A DNA stretch of 64,000 bases from Microvirga rosea (GCF_020595095.1 NZ_JAJDOP010000002.1:558001-622000), one strand, 5' to 3'. Counted from the stretch's first letter, positions 15,904 through 26,061 are shown. The notes: generated from the sequence alone by a model not told the origin. Made by a program: numbers and translations.

Positions 15904-16746
15904 ATGTCGGACATGCCCCCCGATCGCGAGGCCCTGCAGGCGCTTCTCGACTTTCACGTCGAGGCGGGGGTGGATCTTGCGCTCGACGAGACCCCCCATA
16001 ACCGTTTCGCCGAGCAGCCTCCGCCCACGGCGCCCGAGCGCTCGCTGCCTGCTGAACCGAGAACGGAAGCGCCGCGCCAGCCCTCCGCGCCGGCGACGCC
16101 CGCGCGACCGCTTCCCAAGGCCGCAGCCGGAACGCCGGAGGATGCGGCCCATCTCGCCCGCGAGCTTGCCCACAGCGCCCAATCCCTGGAAGAGCTGGAG
16201 GGGCTGCTCGCCGCTTTCGAGGGGTGCTCCCTCAAGTTCAGCGCCAAGAACCTCGCCTTCGCGGACGGCAATCCGCAGGGGCGCGTGATGCTGGTGGGCG
16301 AAGCTCCGGGGGCCGACGAGGACCGCATCGGCAAGCCCTTCATGGGTCGGTCGGGGCAATTGCTCGATCGCATGCTCGCGGCGGTCGGGCTCGACCGCAC
16401 GCAGGTCTATGTAGCCAACATCGTGCCCTGGCGGCCTCCGGGCAACCGTACGCCGACCCCGCAGGAAGTCGCCATCTGCAAGCCGTTCATTGCCCGGCAG
16501 ATCGAACTCGCGGGTCCCGAATTCCTGCTTTGCCTCGGCGGCCCGGCCGCGCAGAACCTCCTCGACATCAAGGACGGGATCCTGCGCACCCGTGGGCGCT
16601 GGTTCACCTACAAGGCCGGGGATGGCCGCGAGATAAAGGCCCTGGCGACGCTGCATCCGGCCTATCTGTTGCGTCAGCCGCTCCAGAAGCGGCTCGGCTG
16701 GCGAGACTTTCAGGCGCTGCGACGGGCCCTCGACGGAAAGGATTAG
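15904..16746 (+). CDS. Family 4-type uracil-DNA glycosylase, two Fe-S cysteines missing
   Basis: Base-excision enzyme removing uracil from DNA. Family 4 motifs are clear in the 280 residues: motif A VGEAPGADED (131-140), FMGRSGQLLDRML, WRPPGNRTPTPQE, and motif B HPAYLL (251-256). In thermophilic family 4 enzymes four cysteines hold a 4Fe-4S cluster. Here Cys108 and Cys192 occupy two of those positions, while the second (Lys111) and third (Trp176, in IVPWRPP where VKCRPP is usual) are not cysteines, so the cluster is probably absent. Residues 36-72 are a Pro/Ala-rich low-complexity linker. It lies 49 bp after ogt and may be co-transcribed. Start ATG 15904. Confidence 0.85.
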   Translation: MSDMPPDREALQALLDFHVEAGVDLALDETPHNRFAEQPPPTAPERSLPAEPRTEAPRQPSAPATPARPLPKAAAGTPEDAAHLARELAHSAQSLEELEGLLAAFEGCSLKFSAKNLAFADGNPQGRVMLVGEAPGADEDRIGKPFMGRSGQLLDRMLAAVGLDRTQVYVANIVPWRPPGNRTPTPQEVAICKPFIARQIELAGPEFLLCLGGPAAQNLLDIKDGILRTRGRWFTYKAGDGREIKALATLHPAYLLRQPLQKRLGWRDFQALRRALDGKD

Positions 16747-16835
16747 GGCGGGTCTTTCCGAGAAAGCGGGAACCTGTCACTACGCTCCAGCTTTAACGCT
16801 CGAACGAGGCGCTCAACGCCTCCTGAAGGTGGACC

Positions 16836-17696
16836 ATGCGCTGGGATGATTTTCGAACCTCATCGAATGTGGAAGATCGCCGTGGTATTCCGGGTGGTGC
16901 CGGCGGCCTCGGGATCGGCACGATCGTCGTGCTCGGCCTTCTCGGCTGGGCCCTCGGGATCGATCCGCGCATCCTGATCAGCGGCGCCGAGATGATGTCG
17001 GGCGGCGGTGGCGGCTATCAGCAGCAGCAGGGCAAGCAGGGCACCCCGCAGGATGAGATGGGCCGGTTCGCCTCGGCCATTCTCGGCAATACGGAGGACG
17101 TCTGGTCCACCGTTCTGCCGCAGCAGGCCAACCGCCAGTACAAGCCGCCGAAGATGGTGCTGTTCTCAGGCTCCACCCGCTCGGGCTGCGGGGCCGCGCA
17201 ATCGGCCATGGGGCCGTTCTACTGCCCGGTCGATCAGACGGTCTATATCGACCTGTCGTTCTTCCAGGAAATGCAGCGCCGGTTCAAGGCCGGAGGCGAC
17301 TTCGCCTATGCCTACGTGATCGCCCACGAGGTCGGCCACCACGTCGAGAACCAGCTCGATATTCTGCCGCGCGTTCAGGCCCGCCAGCAGGAAGTCAGCG
17401 CCACCGAGCGCAACCAGTTGTCGGTCCGCGTGGAGCTGATGGCCGATTGCCTCGCAGGCGTTTGGGCGCGCCACTCCAATGAGCGCTGGAACTCCCTCGA
17501 GCAGGGCGACATCGAGGAAGCCATCGCCGCTGCGCAGGCCATCGGCGATGATCGCCTGCAGCAGCAGGGCCAGGGTCGCGTCGTGCCGGATTCCTTCACC
17601 CATGGCTCCTCCGAGCAGCGCGTGCGGTGGCTGACCACGGGCCTGAAGACCGGGCAGGTCCAGGCCTGCGATACGTTCCGGGCAAGTAAGCTTTAG
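16836..17696 (+). CDS. YpfJ-family neutral zinc metallopeptidase, membrane-anchored
   Basis: A 286-residue protein of the YpfJ/neutral zinc metallopeptidase family. It has a single N-terminal transmembrane helix (about residues 24-42, GLGIGTIVVLGLLGWALG), a Gly/Gln-rich linker (55-70), and a periplasmic protease domain with HEVGHHVE (His164, Glu165, His168). ELMADCLAGVWA supplies the usual third-ligand region. Biological substrates are not known for the family. Start ATG 16836 has AGGTGG a few bases upstream and gives the family opening MRWDDFR-SSNVEDRRG. It lies between udg and moaB on the same strand. Confidence 0.9.
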   Translation: MRWDDFRTSSNVEDRRGIPGGAGGLGIGTIVVLGLLGWALGIDPRILISGAEMMSGGGGGYQQQQGKQGTPQDEMGRFASAILGNTEDVWSTVLPQQANRQYKPPKMVLFSGSTRSGCGAAQSAMGPFYCPVDQTVYIDLSFFQEMQRRFKAGGDFAYAYVIAHEVGHHVENQLDILPRVQARQQEVSATERNQLSVRVELMADCLAGVWARHSNERWNSLEQGDIEEAIAAAQAIGDDRLQQQGQGRVVPDSFTHGSSEQRVRWLTTGLKTGQVQACDTFRASKL

Positions 17697-17797
17697 AAGC
17701 TGGCCGGCCTGCTCCGCCCTGAAATGACGGCTTGCATGCTTGCCCTGGATCGTGTCTCGCAAGAGCGCTAGATCAGGGCAAACGCGAGAAGTTCCAC

Positions 17798-18352
17798 ATG
17801 CCCGGAATCGACCAGACCCTTCCCTTCGTCCCCCTCACCATTGCGGTCCTGACCGTCTCCGACACGCGCTCTCCGGCGGACGACAAGTCGGGCAACACCC
17901 TGGTTGAACGGCTGACGCAAGCCGGGCACCGGCTCGGCGACCGCGCGATCGTGCCGGATGATGCGGACGCCATCCGCGCGAAAGTGCAGGGCTGGAGCAG
18001 TGATGCCGCCATCGACGTGATCATCACCACCGGCGGCACCGGATTCACGGGCCGGGACGTGACGCCGGAAGCCATCGAGCCGCTTTTCGACAAGCGCATG
18101 GACGGGTTTTCGGCGATCTTCCATCGCATCAGCTTCGACAAGATCGGCACCTCGACGATCCAGTCCCGCGCGACGGCGGGACTGATCGGAACGACCTTCG
18201 TGTTCGTTCTGCCGGGCTCCCCGGGCGCGTGCAAGGACGCATGGGACGGCATTCTCTCAACCCAGCTGGATTACCGTTACCGGCCGTGCAATTTCGTCGA
18301 GATCATGCCCCGCCTCGACGAGCACCTGAAGCGAGGCAAGCTTCAGGCCTGA
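17798..18352 (+). CDS. moaB: Molybdenum cofactor biosynthesis protein B
   Basis: MoaB/MogA-fold protein that adenylylates molybdopterin before metal insertion. The 184-residue product has LTIAVLTVSDTRSPADDKSG near the start, the nucleotide/pterin loop TTGGTGFTGRDVTPEA, and the late PGSPGACKDAW. Length is typical. Start ATG 17798 excludes an upstream 22-codon open stretch (from GTG/ATG at 17732) that does not resemble the family. No other mo genes are in the window. It converges with a glycosyltransferase-like gene, the stops lying 6 bp apart. Confidence 0.93.
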   Translation: MPGIDQTLPFVPLTIAVLTVSDTRSPADDKSGNTLVERLTQAGHRLGDRAIVPDDADAIRAKVQGWSSDAAIDVIITTGGTGFTGRDVTPEAIEPLFDKRMDGFSAIFHRISFDKIGTSTIQSRATAGLIGTTFVFVLPGSPGACKDAWDGILSTQLDYRYRPCNFVEIMPRLDEHLKRGKLQA

Positions 18353-18358
18353 GGCGGC

Positions 18359-18853
18359 TCAGCCGAAGACGGGATCGCGCGCAATGGCCGCCGGAAGGCG
18401 CACCGGCGCCCCCACCCGCGCGCCATCGAGAAGGATCCGGCGGTGAACCAGATCGCCGGCGCGTGGCCCCCGACGTCGCAGGAGGGTTTTCATGGCGTCG
18501 ATCAGGGCGTGAATTCCATGCCCGTGCCGGCGCAGGCGGCCGAGACCGGCCCGGTGACCGCCAAGCCCCACAAAGCGCTCCAGCACCCTGATCCACCCTT
18601 CCTGGGGGATATCGCCGTCATCGAGGAGGAGCAGCCATTCGTGCCGGGCAACCTTCGCGCCGTCAGCCCAGGAGCTTGAGACGGTCAGGGTTGCGCCGGA
18701 CGCATCGGCGACACGGTCAACCGCGTCATCCTGTTTGTCCGTCAAGATGACGGCATCGGCCACGAGGCCCGCGGCAACCGCCGGAACCAGCGCGCTCAAG
18801 GTGACGGCCAGGGCTTCGGGCCCGCGCCGGGCGCGTATGAGAACAGTGATCAT
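18359..18853 (-). CDS. Glycosyltransferase-like protein of unknown role
   Basis: A 164-residue protein with features of a reduced GT-A glycosyltransferase domain. It starts MITVLIRARRGPEALAVTL like family 2 enzymes, has VADAVILTDKQDDAVDRVADA in the nucleotide-binding half, and LLLLDDGDIPQEGWIRVLE, a DxD-like acidic motif followed by the usual downstream helix. It is about half to two-thirds of a normal family 2 enzyme and the C-terminal part is basic and unremarkable, so catalytic competence is uncertain. It converges on moaB, and Rhizobiales genomes often carry a similar gene beside moaB. Activity is unproven. Confidence 0.65.
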   Translation of the reverse strand: MITVLIRARRGPEALAVTLSALVPAVAAGLVADAVILTDKQDDAVDRVADASGATLTVSSSWADGAKVARHEWLLLLDDGDIPQEGWIRVLERFVGLGGHRAGLGRLRRHGHGIHALIDAMKTLLRRRGPRAGDLVHRRILLDGARVGAPVRLPAAIARDPVFG

Positions 18854-18979
18854 GGGGACAGCATAACGTTTTCCTCATCCCTCGTCGCCTGCCGTGCGCC
18901 CCGAAGAAGACTTGATTTCGTTCCATTTTTGTTCTCTGTTCACGAGACGTTCTTGCCGTCGGATTCGCTCGAGGCCACC

Positions 18980-20161
18980 ATGTCCATCCGCTTCAGGGAA
19001 GCACCCCGCGATCCTGTTCTGTCACGTCCCGCCGCCCGTTCGCCGATCGAGGCCGCCGAAGCCGCCCGTCGCCGGATGGACGATCCCGATTACCGGGTGG
19101 ATTCCGACAGGCGCCGTGGCCGGGGTGCGTCCGCCAATCCCACAGGACGCTACGAGCCGACGGCGCGGGAAGGCTTCAACGACGGCTGGGACCTGGAAGA
19201 GGAGCTGCCGCCCCTTCCGACCGAGGTGATCGTCGAGAAGCCCCGGACGATCATCACGAAGAACGATTCGCCCGACATCGGCTACGACCGCTCCATCAAC
19301 CCCTATCGGGGATGCGAGCATGGCTGCTCCTATTGCTTCGCGCGGCCGACCCATGCGTTCCAGGGGTTGTCCTCCGGCCTTGATTTCGAGACGAAGATCT
19401 TCGCCAAGCCGAATGCTGCCGACCTCCTGGAGAAGGAACTGCGGGCGCCGTCCTACGAGCCGAAGGTGATCGCTCTCGGATCGAACACCGATCCCTACCA
19501 GCCCGTGGAGCGGCGCTTTCGCATCACCCGCGGCATCCTGGAGGTTCTGGACCGGGCGAATCACCCCGTCGGCATCGTGACGAAATCAGCCCTCGTCACC
19601 CGCGACATCGATATCCTGAGCCGCATGGCCGACAGGCAGCTGGCCAGGGTGGCGATCTCCATCACGACTCTCGACCCCAAGCTCGCCCGCCGCATGGAGC
19701 CCCGCGCAGCCTCGCCGGCCAAGCGGCTCGAAACCGTCCGCAAGCTCACGGATGCGGGAATTCCCGTCACGGTCCTCGTGGCTCCCATCATTCCGGCCAT
19801 CAACGATCATGAGATCGAGGACATCCTGAAGGCGGCCCGCATGGCCGGCGCGGAGGAAGCCGGCTACGTGCTTCTGCGCCTGCCGCACGACCTGAAGGAC
19901 CTGATGCGGGACTGGCTCGTCGAGCATTATCCGGACAAGCTCAATCACGTCTTTTCGCTGCTGCAGGAAGCCCGGGGCGGAAAGGATTACGATGCCCATT
20001 GGGGCGTGCGGCAAACCGGGGTCGGTCCCTATGCGTGGATGATCGGCCGGCGCTTTGAAACGACGGCCGAAAGACTGGGCCTGAACAAGCGTTCCTGGAA
20101 GCTGCGCACGGACCTGTTCACGCCGCCCGCGAAGGAAACCGGGCAACTGTCCCTGTTCTGA
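18980..20161 (+). CDS. PA0069 family radical SAM protein
   Basis: A 393-residue radical SAM protein of the SplB-like PA0069 group. The cluster motif is YRGCEHGCSYCFAR with Cys112, Cys116 and Cys119 (C-x3-C-x2-C). FARPTHAF, ALGSNTDPYQPVE, VTKSALVTRDID and VLVAPIIPAINDHE follow, as usual for the group. Its reaction is not established; a relation to spore photoproduct lyase does not imply that function here. The first 70 residues are a charged Arg/Asp-rich extension. Start ATG 18980; an in-frame start at 18929 is less likely. It precedes rnhB and ccrM in the same direction, a conserved Rhizobiales order. Confidence 0.88.
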   Translation: MSIRFREAPRDPVLSRPAARSPIEAAEAARRRMDDPDYRVDSDRRRGRGASANPTGRYEPTAREGFNDGWDLEEELPPLPTEVIVEKPRTIITKNDSPDIGYDRSINPYRGCEHGCSYCFARPTHAFQGLSSGLDFETKIFAKPNAADLLEKELRAPSYEPKVIALGSNTDPYQPVERRFRITRGILEVLDRANHPVGIVTKSALVTRDIDILSRMADRQLARVAISITTLDPKLARRMEPRAASPAKRLETVRKLTDAGIPVTVLVAPIIPAINDHEIEDILKAARMAGAEEAGYVLLRLPHDLKDLMRDWLVEHYPDKLNHVFSLLQEARGGKDYDAHWGVRQTGVGPYAWMIGRRFETTAERLGLNKRSWKLRTDLFTPPAKETGQLSLF

Positions 20162-20252
20162 TGTCTTCCGGGGAAGACTTCTTTCAGGTGAAGGGGCGCG
20201 AGCATCGACTGCGTCACCGGCTACCTGGAAAAGACATGCGGATCCCGCTTTG

Positions 20253-20903
20253 ATGGCGCCTATGACGACAGCGATTCGCCCCCGTCGAAAACATGACATC
20301 GGCCTTGCGCGGGAGCTTTCCGCCCGCGCGGAGGGCTTTCGCTGCATCGCCGGCCTCGATGAGGTCGGGCGCGGTCCTCTGGCGGGGCCCGTGGTGGCTG
20401 CTGCCGTGGTGCTGGATCTGGAGAACGTGCCGGAGGGCCTGGCCGATTCGAAAGCCCTGACGGCCCAGAAGCGCGAGAACCTGTTCCCGGACATTCTCAG
20501 GACGGCGCGTGTCGGGATCGCATCCGTGTCCCATGCGGAGATCGACAGCATCAATATTCGCCAAGCGTCGCTTCTCGCCATGTGCCGGGCCCTGTCGGCC
20601 CTCCCCTGCAAGCCCGACATGGCCCTCGTCGATGGCAACGATCCCCCGGATCTTCCCTGTTCGGTCGAGGTCATCGTCAAAGGTGATTCGCAGATCGCCT
20701 CCATCGCCGCGGCGTCGATCGTCGCCAAGGTCGTGCGGGACCGGATGATGGCGCAGCTGGGAAACCATTATCCTGCTTACGGTTTCGCGACGAATGCCGG
20801 CTACAGCACGAAGACTCATCTCTCCGTGCTGGCGAACGAGGGTCCCTGCCCGTTCCATCGCCTCAGTTTCGCGCCTCTGCGGCAAGGGTTACTGGATCTG
20901 TAA
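20253..20903 (+). CDS. rnhB: Ribonuclease HII
   Basis: Cytoplasmic enzyme that nicks RNA in RNA-DNA hybrids and at single ribonucleotides. The 216-residue protein has the first active-site motif IAGLDEVGRGPLAGP, ALVDGNDPP with the third Asp, and the C-terminal SIVAKVVRDRMM and YGFATNAGYSTKTH, all diagnostic. Start ATG 20253 is chosen; ATG 20262 is equally possible and neither has a clear ribosome binding site. It lies 91 bp after the radical SAM gene and 158 bp before ccrM. With rnhA at 60 kb, both RNase H types are present in the window. Confidence 0.94.
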   Translation: MAPMTTAIRPRRKHDIGLARELSARAEGFRCIAGLDEVGRGPLAGPVVAAAVVLDLENVPEGLADSKALTAQKRENLFPDILRTARVGIASVSHAEIDSINIRQASLLAMCRALSALPCKPDMALVDGNDPPDLPCSVEVIVKGDSQIASIAAASIVAKVVRDRMMAQLGNHYPAYGFATNAGYSTKTHLSVLANEGPCPFHRLSFAPLRQGLLDL

Positions 20904-21055
20904 CCGACCTTAATGCCCGTTAACGAAAAAACCCAACATTTTCAATGAGTAGGCAGAATTTGCCGACCTAAAATAGGACGATTTTTTTCGCGCTTGGAAA
21001 CTTCGTCTTTACCCTAACGGCGCATGATCCGGACTGTCAGTTGCGTAAACGGTGA

Positions 21056-22255
<1,200 letters not shown>

Positions 22256-22278
22256 TCTAAGTTCTCCCTTACCGACCC

Positions 22279-22306
22279 AAGCCCTCGGCGCTCATGCCGA
22301 GGGCTT
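22279..22306 (+). terminator. Hairpin between ccrM and the phosphoesterase gene
   Basis: Perfect 11-bp stem AAGCCCTCGGC/GCCGAGGGCTT with a 6-base loop, 24 bp after the ccrM stop. No long T-run follows. It is a probable terminator or mRNA end. Confidence 0.55.
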
Positions 22307-22327
22307 CCTGCTTGACGGAGACGTGGG

Positions 22328-23077
22328 ATGAAGATCGCGGTGCTGTCGGACATTCACGGCAACGTCCTTGCGCTTGACGCGGTGCTGGAGGATCTCGATC
22401 GGCGCAAGCCGGACCGCATCGTCAATCTCGGCGACTGCGTATCGGGACCGCTCTGGCCGCAGGAAACCATGGAGCGGCTCGACCGGCTCGAAGCCGTGAC
22501 GATCCGCGGCAATCACGAGCGCCAGCTCGCGACCCTCCCGCCAGATGCCATGGGAGCGTCCGACCGTTTCGCCTATAATGTCCTTCACGCAGAGCAAATC
22601 AAACGGCTGGGAGATCTGCCGAAAACGGCCTGGATCGCTCCAGGCATCCTTGCGGTTCATGGAACGCCCCATGACGACAACACATTTCTGATCGATGCCG
22701 TCGCGGGCGGCTGCCTCGTGCGCGGTCCGACAGCGTCCATCGCAAAGAACCTTGAAAGCGTCTCGGCGCAGATCGTCCTGTGCGGACATAGCCACCGTCC
22801 CGATCTGGTGCGTCTGCCGAACGGCACCCTCGTGCTGAATCCGGGAAGCGTCGGTTGCCCGGCCATCGACGTATCGATCGATCCCCTGGTCGTCACCGAA
22901 TCGGGAACGCCGCACGCCCGCTATGCGATGGTCCATGTCCAGCCGAATGGCGCCATCGCGGTGGACCTCATCGCCGTCTCCTACGCGCACGACGAAGCGG
23001 CGGCCCGCGCAGACGCCAATGGCCGTCCGGACTGGTCCTATGGGCTCCGAACGGGATTGATGAAGGCGCAATCCTGA
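22328..23077 (+). CDS. Calcineurin-like metallophosphoesterase family protein
   Basis: A 249-residue cytoplasmic protein of the YfcE/MJ0936-like metallophosphoesterase group. All metal-binding blocks are present: LSDIHGN (Asp8, His10), LGDCVSGP, RGNHERQ, VHGTPHD and GHSHRPDL. These enzymes hydrolyse phosphodiesters, or bis(5'-nucleosyl) polyphosphates in some cases; the substrate here cannot be inferred. Start ATG 22328 has GGAGACGTGGG just upstream. It lies behind the hairpin that follows ccrM, and a LysR regulator follows in the same direction after 166 bp. Confidence 0.88.
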   Translation: MKIAVLSDIHGNVLALDAVLEDLDRRKPDRIVNLGDCVSGPLWPQETMERLDRLEAVTIRGNHERQLATLPPDAMGASDRFAYNVLHAEQIKRLGDLPKTAWIAPGILAVHGTPHDDNTFLIDAVAGGCLVRGPTASIAKNLESVSAQIVLCGHSHRPDLVRLPNGTLVLNPGSVGCPAIDVSIDPLVVTESGTPHARYAMVHVQPNGAIAVDLIAVSYAHDEAAARADANGRPDWSYGLRTGLMKAQS

Positions 23078-23243
23078 AACCGGCCGCACCTCGCACTGGG
23101 AATGCCCCTTCATGGATGAAGACGGGCCGCGCAAACCTGTCGGGCTGTGCCCCGCAAGGGGACACGCAAAGATGCCGGGCTTGAACATCCAACCGGATAT
23201 GTGCCCCTATGCGCGACCGTCACAACGGCTTTAATCTCGTTTC

Positions 23244-24149
23244 ATGGCTCCTTCTTCTATCGACACACCCGGGGATCCCCAGACCGAACCGTCCTGGGAC
23301 GACCTCAAGATCTTCCTGGCTGTGGTGGCTCATGGATCGATGAACGGAGCCGCGCGGGCCCTCGGTCAAAGCCAGCCGACCATCGCCCGGCGAACCCGCA
23401 CGCTCGAGGAATGCCTTGGCGTGGAGCTGTTCCAACGAGGCCCGAACAGCCTCATTCTGACGGAAGCCGGCCGGGCCGTGCTCGAAGCCGCGGCGCCCAT
23501 GGCCGAAGCCGCCGGCTCCGTTCCGAAACTCGCCGCGGCCTACCGGCCCGATCCTTCGGCCCCGGTCAGGCTCACGGCAACCATGTCGGTGACCCTTTTT
23601 CTGTCCCATCACGCGGCGAACCTCGCTCATGCGACCGCCCCTGTCGAAATCGCCTACCTGCCGATGCGCCGGAGGGCGGATCTTGCAGCCGGTGAAGCGG
23701 ATATCGCCCTACGGATGCGGCGCATGCCGGAAGGGGATGACCTGATCGTGCGCAAGATCGGCCGGATCGCCTTCGCGGTTTATGCGAGTTCGCCCGATGT
23801 CGCGGCTGTGATCGTGCCGCCGGAGGATCCGCACCTCTCCACCCAGGCGGCGCTGATTGCCCGGTTCGCCAAGGGACGCCCCATCGCGGCGCGGATCGGC
23901 GATGTGCCGATCCGCTATCAGGCGACAAAGGCGGGCCTCGGCGCGGCGGTCCTCCCGTGCTGGATGGGCGACGCCGATCCTGGACTCGTCCGGGTCCTCG
24001 ATCCCCCCGAGGACATGATCGAGGATATCTATCTCGTCACCCATCCCCGGAGCCGCAACCGGACGAGCATCGCCAAAGTGTCGGCCGCGCTGGCCGATCT
24101 CTTCAAGCACGAGCGAAAGGCTTTGCTCGGCGCCCTTCAGGAGCGGTGA
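23244..24149 (+). CDS. LysR family transcriptional regulator
   Basis: A 301-residue LysR-type regulator. The winged helix-turn-helix spans about residues 18-78: DDLKIFLAVVAHGSMNGAARALGQSQPTIARRT (split here by family pattern), LEECLGVELFQRG, LTEAG. The co-inducer domain that follows is somewhat short, with weak similarity around LRMRRMPEGDDLIVRKIG and IRYQATKAGLGAAVLPCWMGD, which is typical of the GbpR/YafC-like members. The regulated genes are unknown: the neighbours are a phosphoesterase upstream and a convergent SDR downstream, and no divergent target gene is present. Confidence 0.87.
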   Translation: MAPSSIDTPGDPQTEPSWDDLKIFLAVVAHGSMNGAARALGQSQPTIARRTRTLEECLGVELFQRGPNSLILTEAGRAVLEAAAPMAEAAGSVPKLAAAYRPDPSAPVRLTATMSVTLFLSHHAANLAHATAPVEIAYLPMRRRADLAAGEADIALRMRRMPEGDDLIVRKIGRIAFAVYASSPDVAAVIVPPEDPHLSTQAALIARFAKGRPIAARIGDVPIRYQATKAGLGAAVLPCWMGDADPGLVRVLDPPEDMIEDIYLVTHPRSRNRTSIAKVSAALADLFKHERKALLGALQER

Positions 24150-24221
24150 AGCACATGGCCCGATGCGCTTGACGAGACGCCTGGAAGGAATGAGGCGACT
24201 GCGCACGAAGAGCCGCTTCCG

Positions 24222-24830
24222 TCAGTGCCCCTTAAATCGGCGCGCATCGATCACCTCGCCGCTGCCGCCGCTTTCGAGACTGTAAACATAGGCTTTCGCG
24301 ACCTCCGCCGCGGGCATGCCGCCCATCGGATCTCGCCCCATCGCCGCCAGGGTTTCGCTGATCCATGGCGGGCTCACCACATTCACCCTGATGTTGCGCG
24401 GCTTCTCGAGGGCGGCAGCACGCCCGAAGCCCTCGATCGCCGCATTCACGAGGCTGACGGCCGCGCTTCCAGGCATGGGTTCGCCGGCCAATACACCGCT
24501 GGTCAGCGTGAACGATCCGCCCTCGTTGATGAAGCGCTCTCCGATGCGCACGAGATTCACCTGTCCCATGAGTTTGTTCGTCAGGCTGAGCTGAAAATCC
24601 TCATTGGTCAGATCCGTCAGCGGCTTGAACGCGGCACGGCCGGTCGTGCTGATCACCGCGTCGAAAGAACCGAGGGTGTTGAAAAGCTGCTCGATCGACG
24701 TTTGCGATGCTATGTCGACCCGGTGCTCGCCTTTGCTGTGCGAGACACGCACGACCTCGTGACTTCCCGAGAGGACATCCACGACGGCTTTTCCGATCGT
24801 TCCCGTCGCCCCGATGATGATCACCCGCAT
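24222..24830 (-). CDS. Short-chain dehydrogenase/reductase-like protein with altered active site
   Basis: A 202-residue Rossmann protein. The NAD(P) motif is IIIGATGTIGKAV, a short variant, and the later RVNVVSPPWISET matches SDR enzymes. SAVISTTGRAAF-type and FTLTSGVLAGEPMPGS segments carry the catalytic Ser region. The usual Tyr-x3-Lys pair is not visible: the corresponding stretch reads AAVSLVNAAIEGF. A subgroup of small SDR proteins has this feature, so the reaction is unknown. It converges with the LysR gene and is followed upstream by mutY, which reads in the same direction. Confidence 0.78.
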   Translation of the reverse strand: MRVIIIGATGTIGKAVVDVLSGSHEVVRVSHSKGEHRVDIASQTSIEQLFNTLGSFDAVISTTGRAAFKPLTDLTNEDFQLSLTNKLMGQVNLVRIGERFINEGGSFTLTSGVLAGEPMPGSAAVSLVNAAIEGFGRAAALEKPRNIRVNVVSPPWISETLAAMGRDPMGGMPAAEVAKAYVYSLESGGSGEVIDARRFKGH

Positions 24831-24924
24831 CTCGGTCTCCTCCCGCAGCGTTTCAGCTGAGAGGGATATAGGGCACGCAAACCGCGAGAGATGTTTTGGG
24901 GAAAGTCATCTCTCCTGCCGAAGA

Positions 24925-26061
24925 TCAGGAAGACGACGAGCCCTTTCGAGGGGCAGCGCGCTTCTTGACGGGAGCTTCTTTTGCCGGAGCAGGCAGCTCG
25001 CCCAAGGCATGGGCGATCACCTTTTTCATGACGCCCGGCAGCGCCTCCTCATGAAGGTCGCGCCGCAAGGTCCAACGCATGTCCTCCGGCGCGGGCGTGC
25101 CTTTCGGGACCTTGGCGAACAGAATCGTCAGTTCCAGCGGGAAATGAGTGAAGACGTGCCGCACAACGCCGGGCAGGCGCTGCCAGCGTGCATCGAGGGG
25201 AGCGTCGAGGACGGCCCGGGACGGCTCGTAATCAGGCTCCCAGATGCTTGTGGGCGCCTCGGCCATGCCCCCGAGAAGGCCCTGCGGCGGGCGCGTTCGC
25301 AACAGGATGCTGTCGTCGGCCCGCAGCACCACGAAGGCAGCCCCACGCCGCAACTGGCCGGCTTCCTTCTTGATCTTTCGCGGGAAGGTTTCCTGCAGGC
25401 CCTCGGCCCTCGCCCGACAGGGCGTCATCCAAGGACAAAGCGCGCAGGCGGGACGCCTCGGCGTGCAGATGGTTGCACCGAGATCCATCAGCGCCTGCGC
25501 GAAGTCTCCCGGACGATCGGCCGGTACAAGATCCTGCGTAAGCGTGCGGATCAACGGCTTTGCCTTCGGGAGAGGGTCTTCCACCATGAAGAGACGGGAC
25601 ACGACCCGCTCCACATTACCGTCGACCGCCGCTGCCGGCTGGTTGAAGGCAATGGCAGCAACCGCTGCTGCCGTATAGGCACCGACACCCGGCAGCTTCA
25701 GAAGCTCGGCCTCCGTTCCCGGGAAGAGGCCGCCATGCTTCTCCACGACGGCCTTCGCACAGGCGTGGAGATTTCGGGCACGGGAGTAATAACCGAGACC
25801 GGCCCAGGCCTGCATGACCGCATCCACAGGAGCTTCCGCAAGGGCAGAAACAGTCGGGAATTTCTCCAGAAACCGTTGATAGAAGGGCCGAACCGCAACG
25901 ACGGTCGTTTGCTGCAGCATGATCTCCGACAGCCAAACCCGGTAAGGATCCACCGCCTCGCCGGGCTTGGCGCGCCATGGCAGATCGCGCCGGTGACGAT
26001 CGTACCAGGTGAGCAGGTCGGCGGGATCGGGCTTGGTGACACGCGAGGCGGGCGTTAACAT
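24925..26061 (-). CDS. mutY: A/G-specific adenine glycosylase
   Basis: Base-excision repair enzyme removing adenine opposite 8-oxoguanine. The 378-residue product has WLSEIMLQQTTV (catalytic Glu), the HhH element LPGVGAYTAAAVAAIAF, VDGNVERV (catalytic Asp), and the 4Fe-4S pattern C-x6-C-x2-C-x5-C in CTPRRPACALCPWMTPC. The C-terminal NUDIX-like domain recognising 8-oxoG begins about residue 225 (FVVLRADDSILLRTRP) and includes the HVFTHFPLEL segment. The tail is Lys/Ser-rich. The frame is open 162 codons further upstream, but that is antisense of the DUF721 gene. It is divergent from DUF721, the conserved Rhizobiales arrangement. Confidence 0.95.
   Translation of the reverse strand: MLTPASRVTKPDPADLLTWYDRHRRDLPWRAKPGEAVDPYRVWLSEIMLQQTTVVAVRPFYQRFLEKFPTVSALAEAPVDAVMQAWAGLGYYSRARNLHACAKAVVEKHGGLFPGTEAELLKLPGVGAYTAAAVAAIAFNQPAAAVDGNVERVVSRLFMVEDPLPKAKPLIRTLTQDLVPADRPGDFAQALMDLGATICTPRRPACALCPWMTPCRARAEGLQETFPRKIKKEAGQLRRGAAFVVLRADDSILLRTRPPQGLLGGMAEAPTSIWEPDYEPSRAVLDAPLDARWQRLPGVVRHVFTHFPLELTILFAKVPKGTPAPEDMRWTLRRDLHEEALPGVMKKVIAHALGELPAPAKEAPVKKRAAPRKGSSSS

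Noticed and set aside
20910-20923. CtrA-like box TTAA-N6-TTAA upstream of ccrM
   Set aside because: CtrA control of ccrM is known in Caulobacter, but the spacing is 6 rather than the usual 7 bases, and it lies ~140 bp from the start. Too weak to list.
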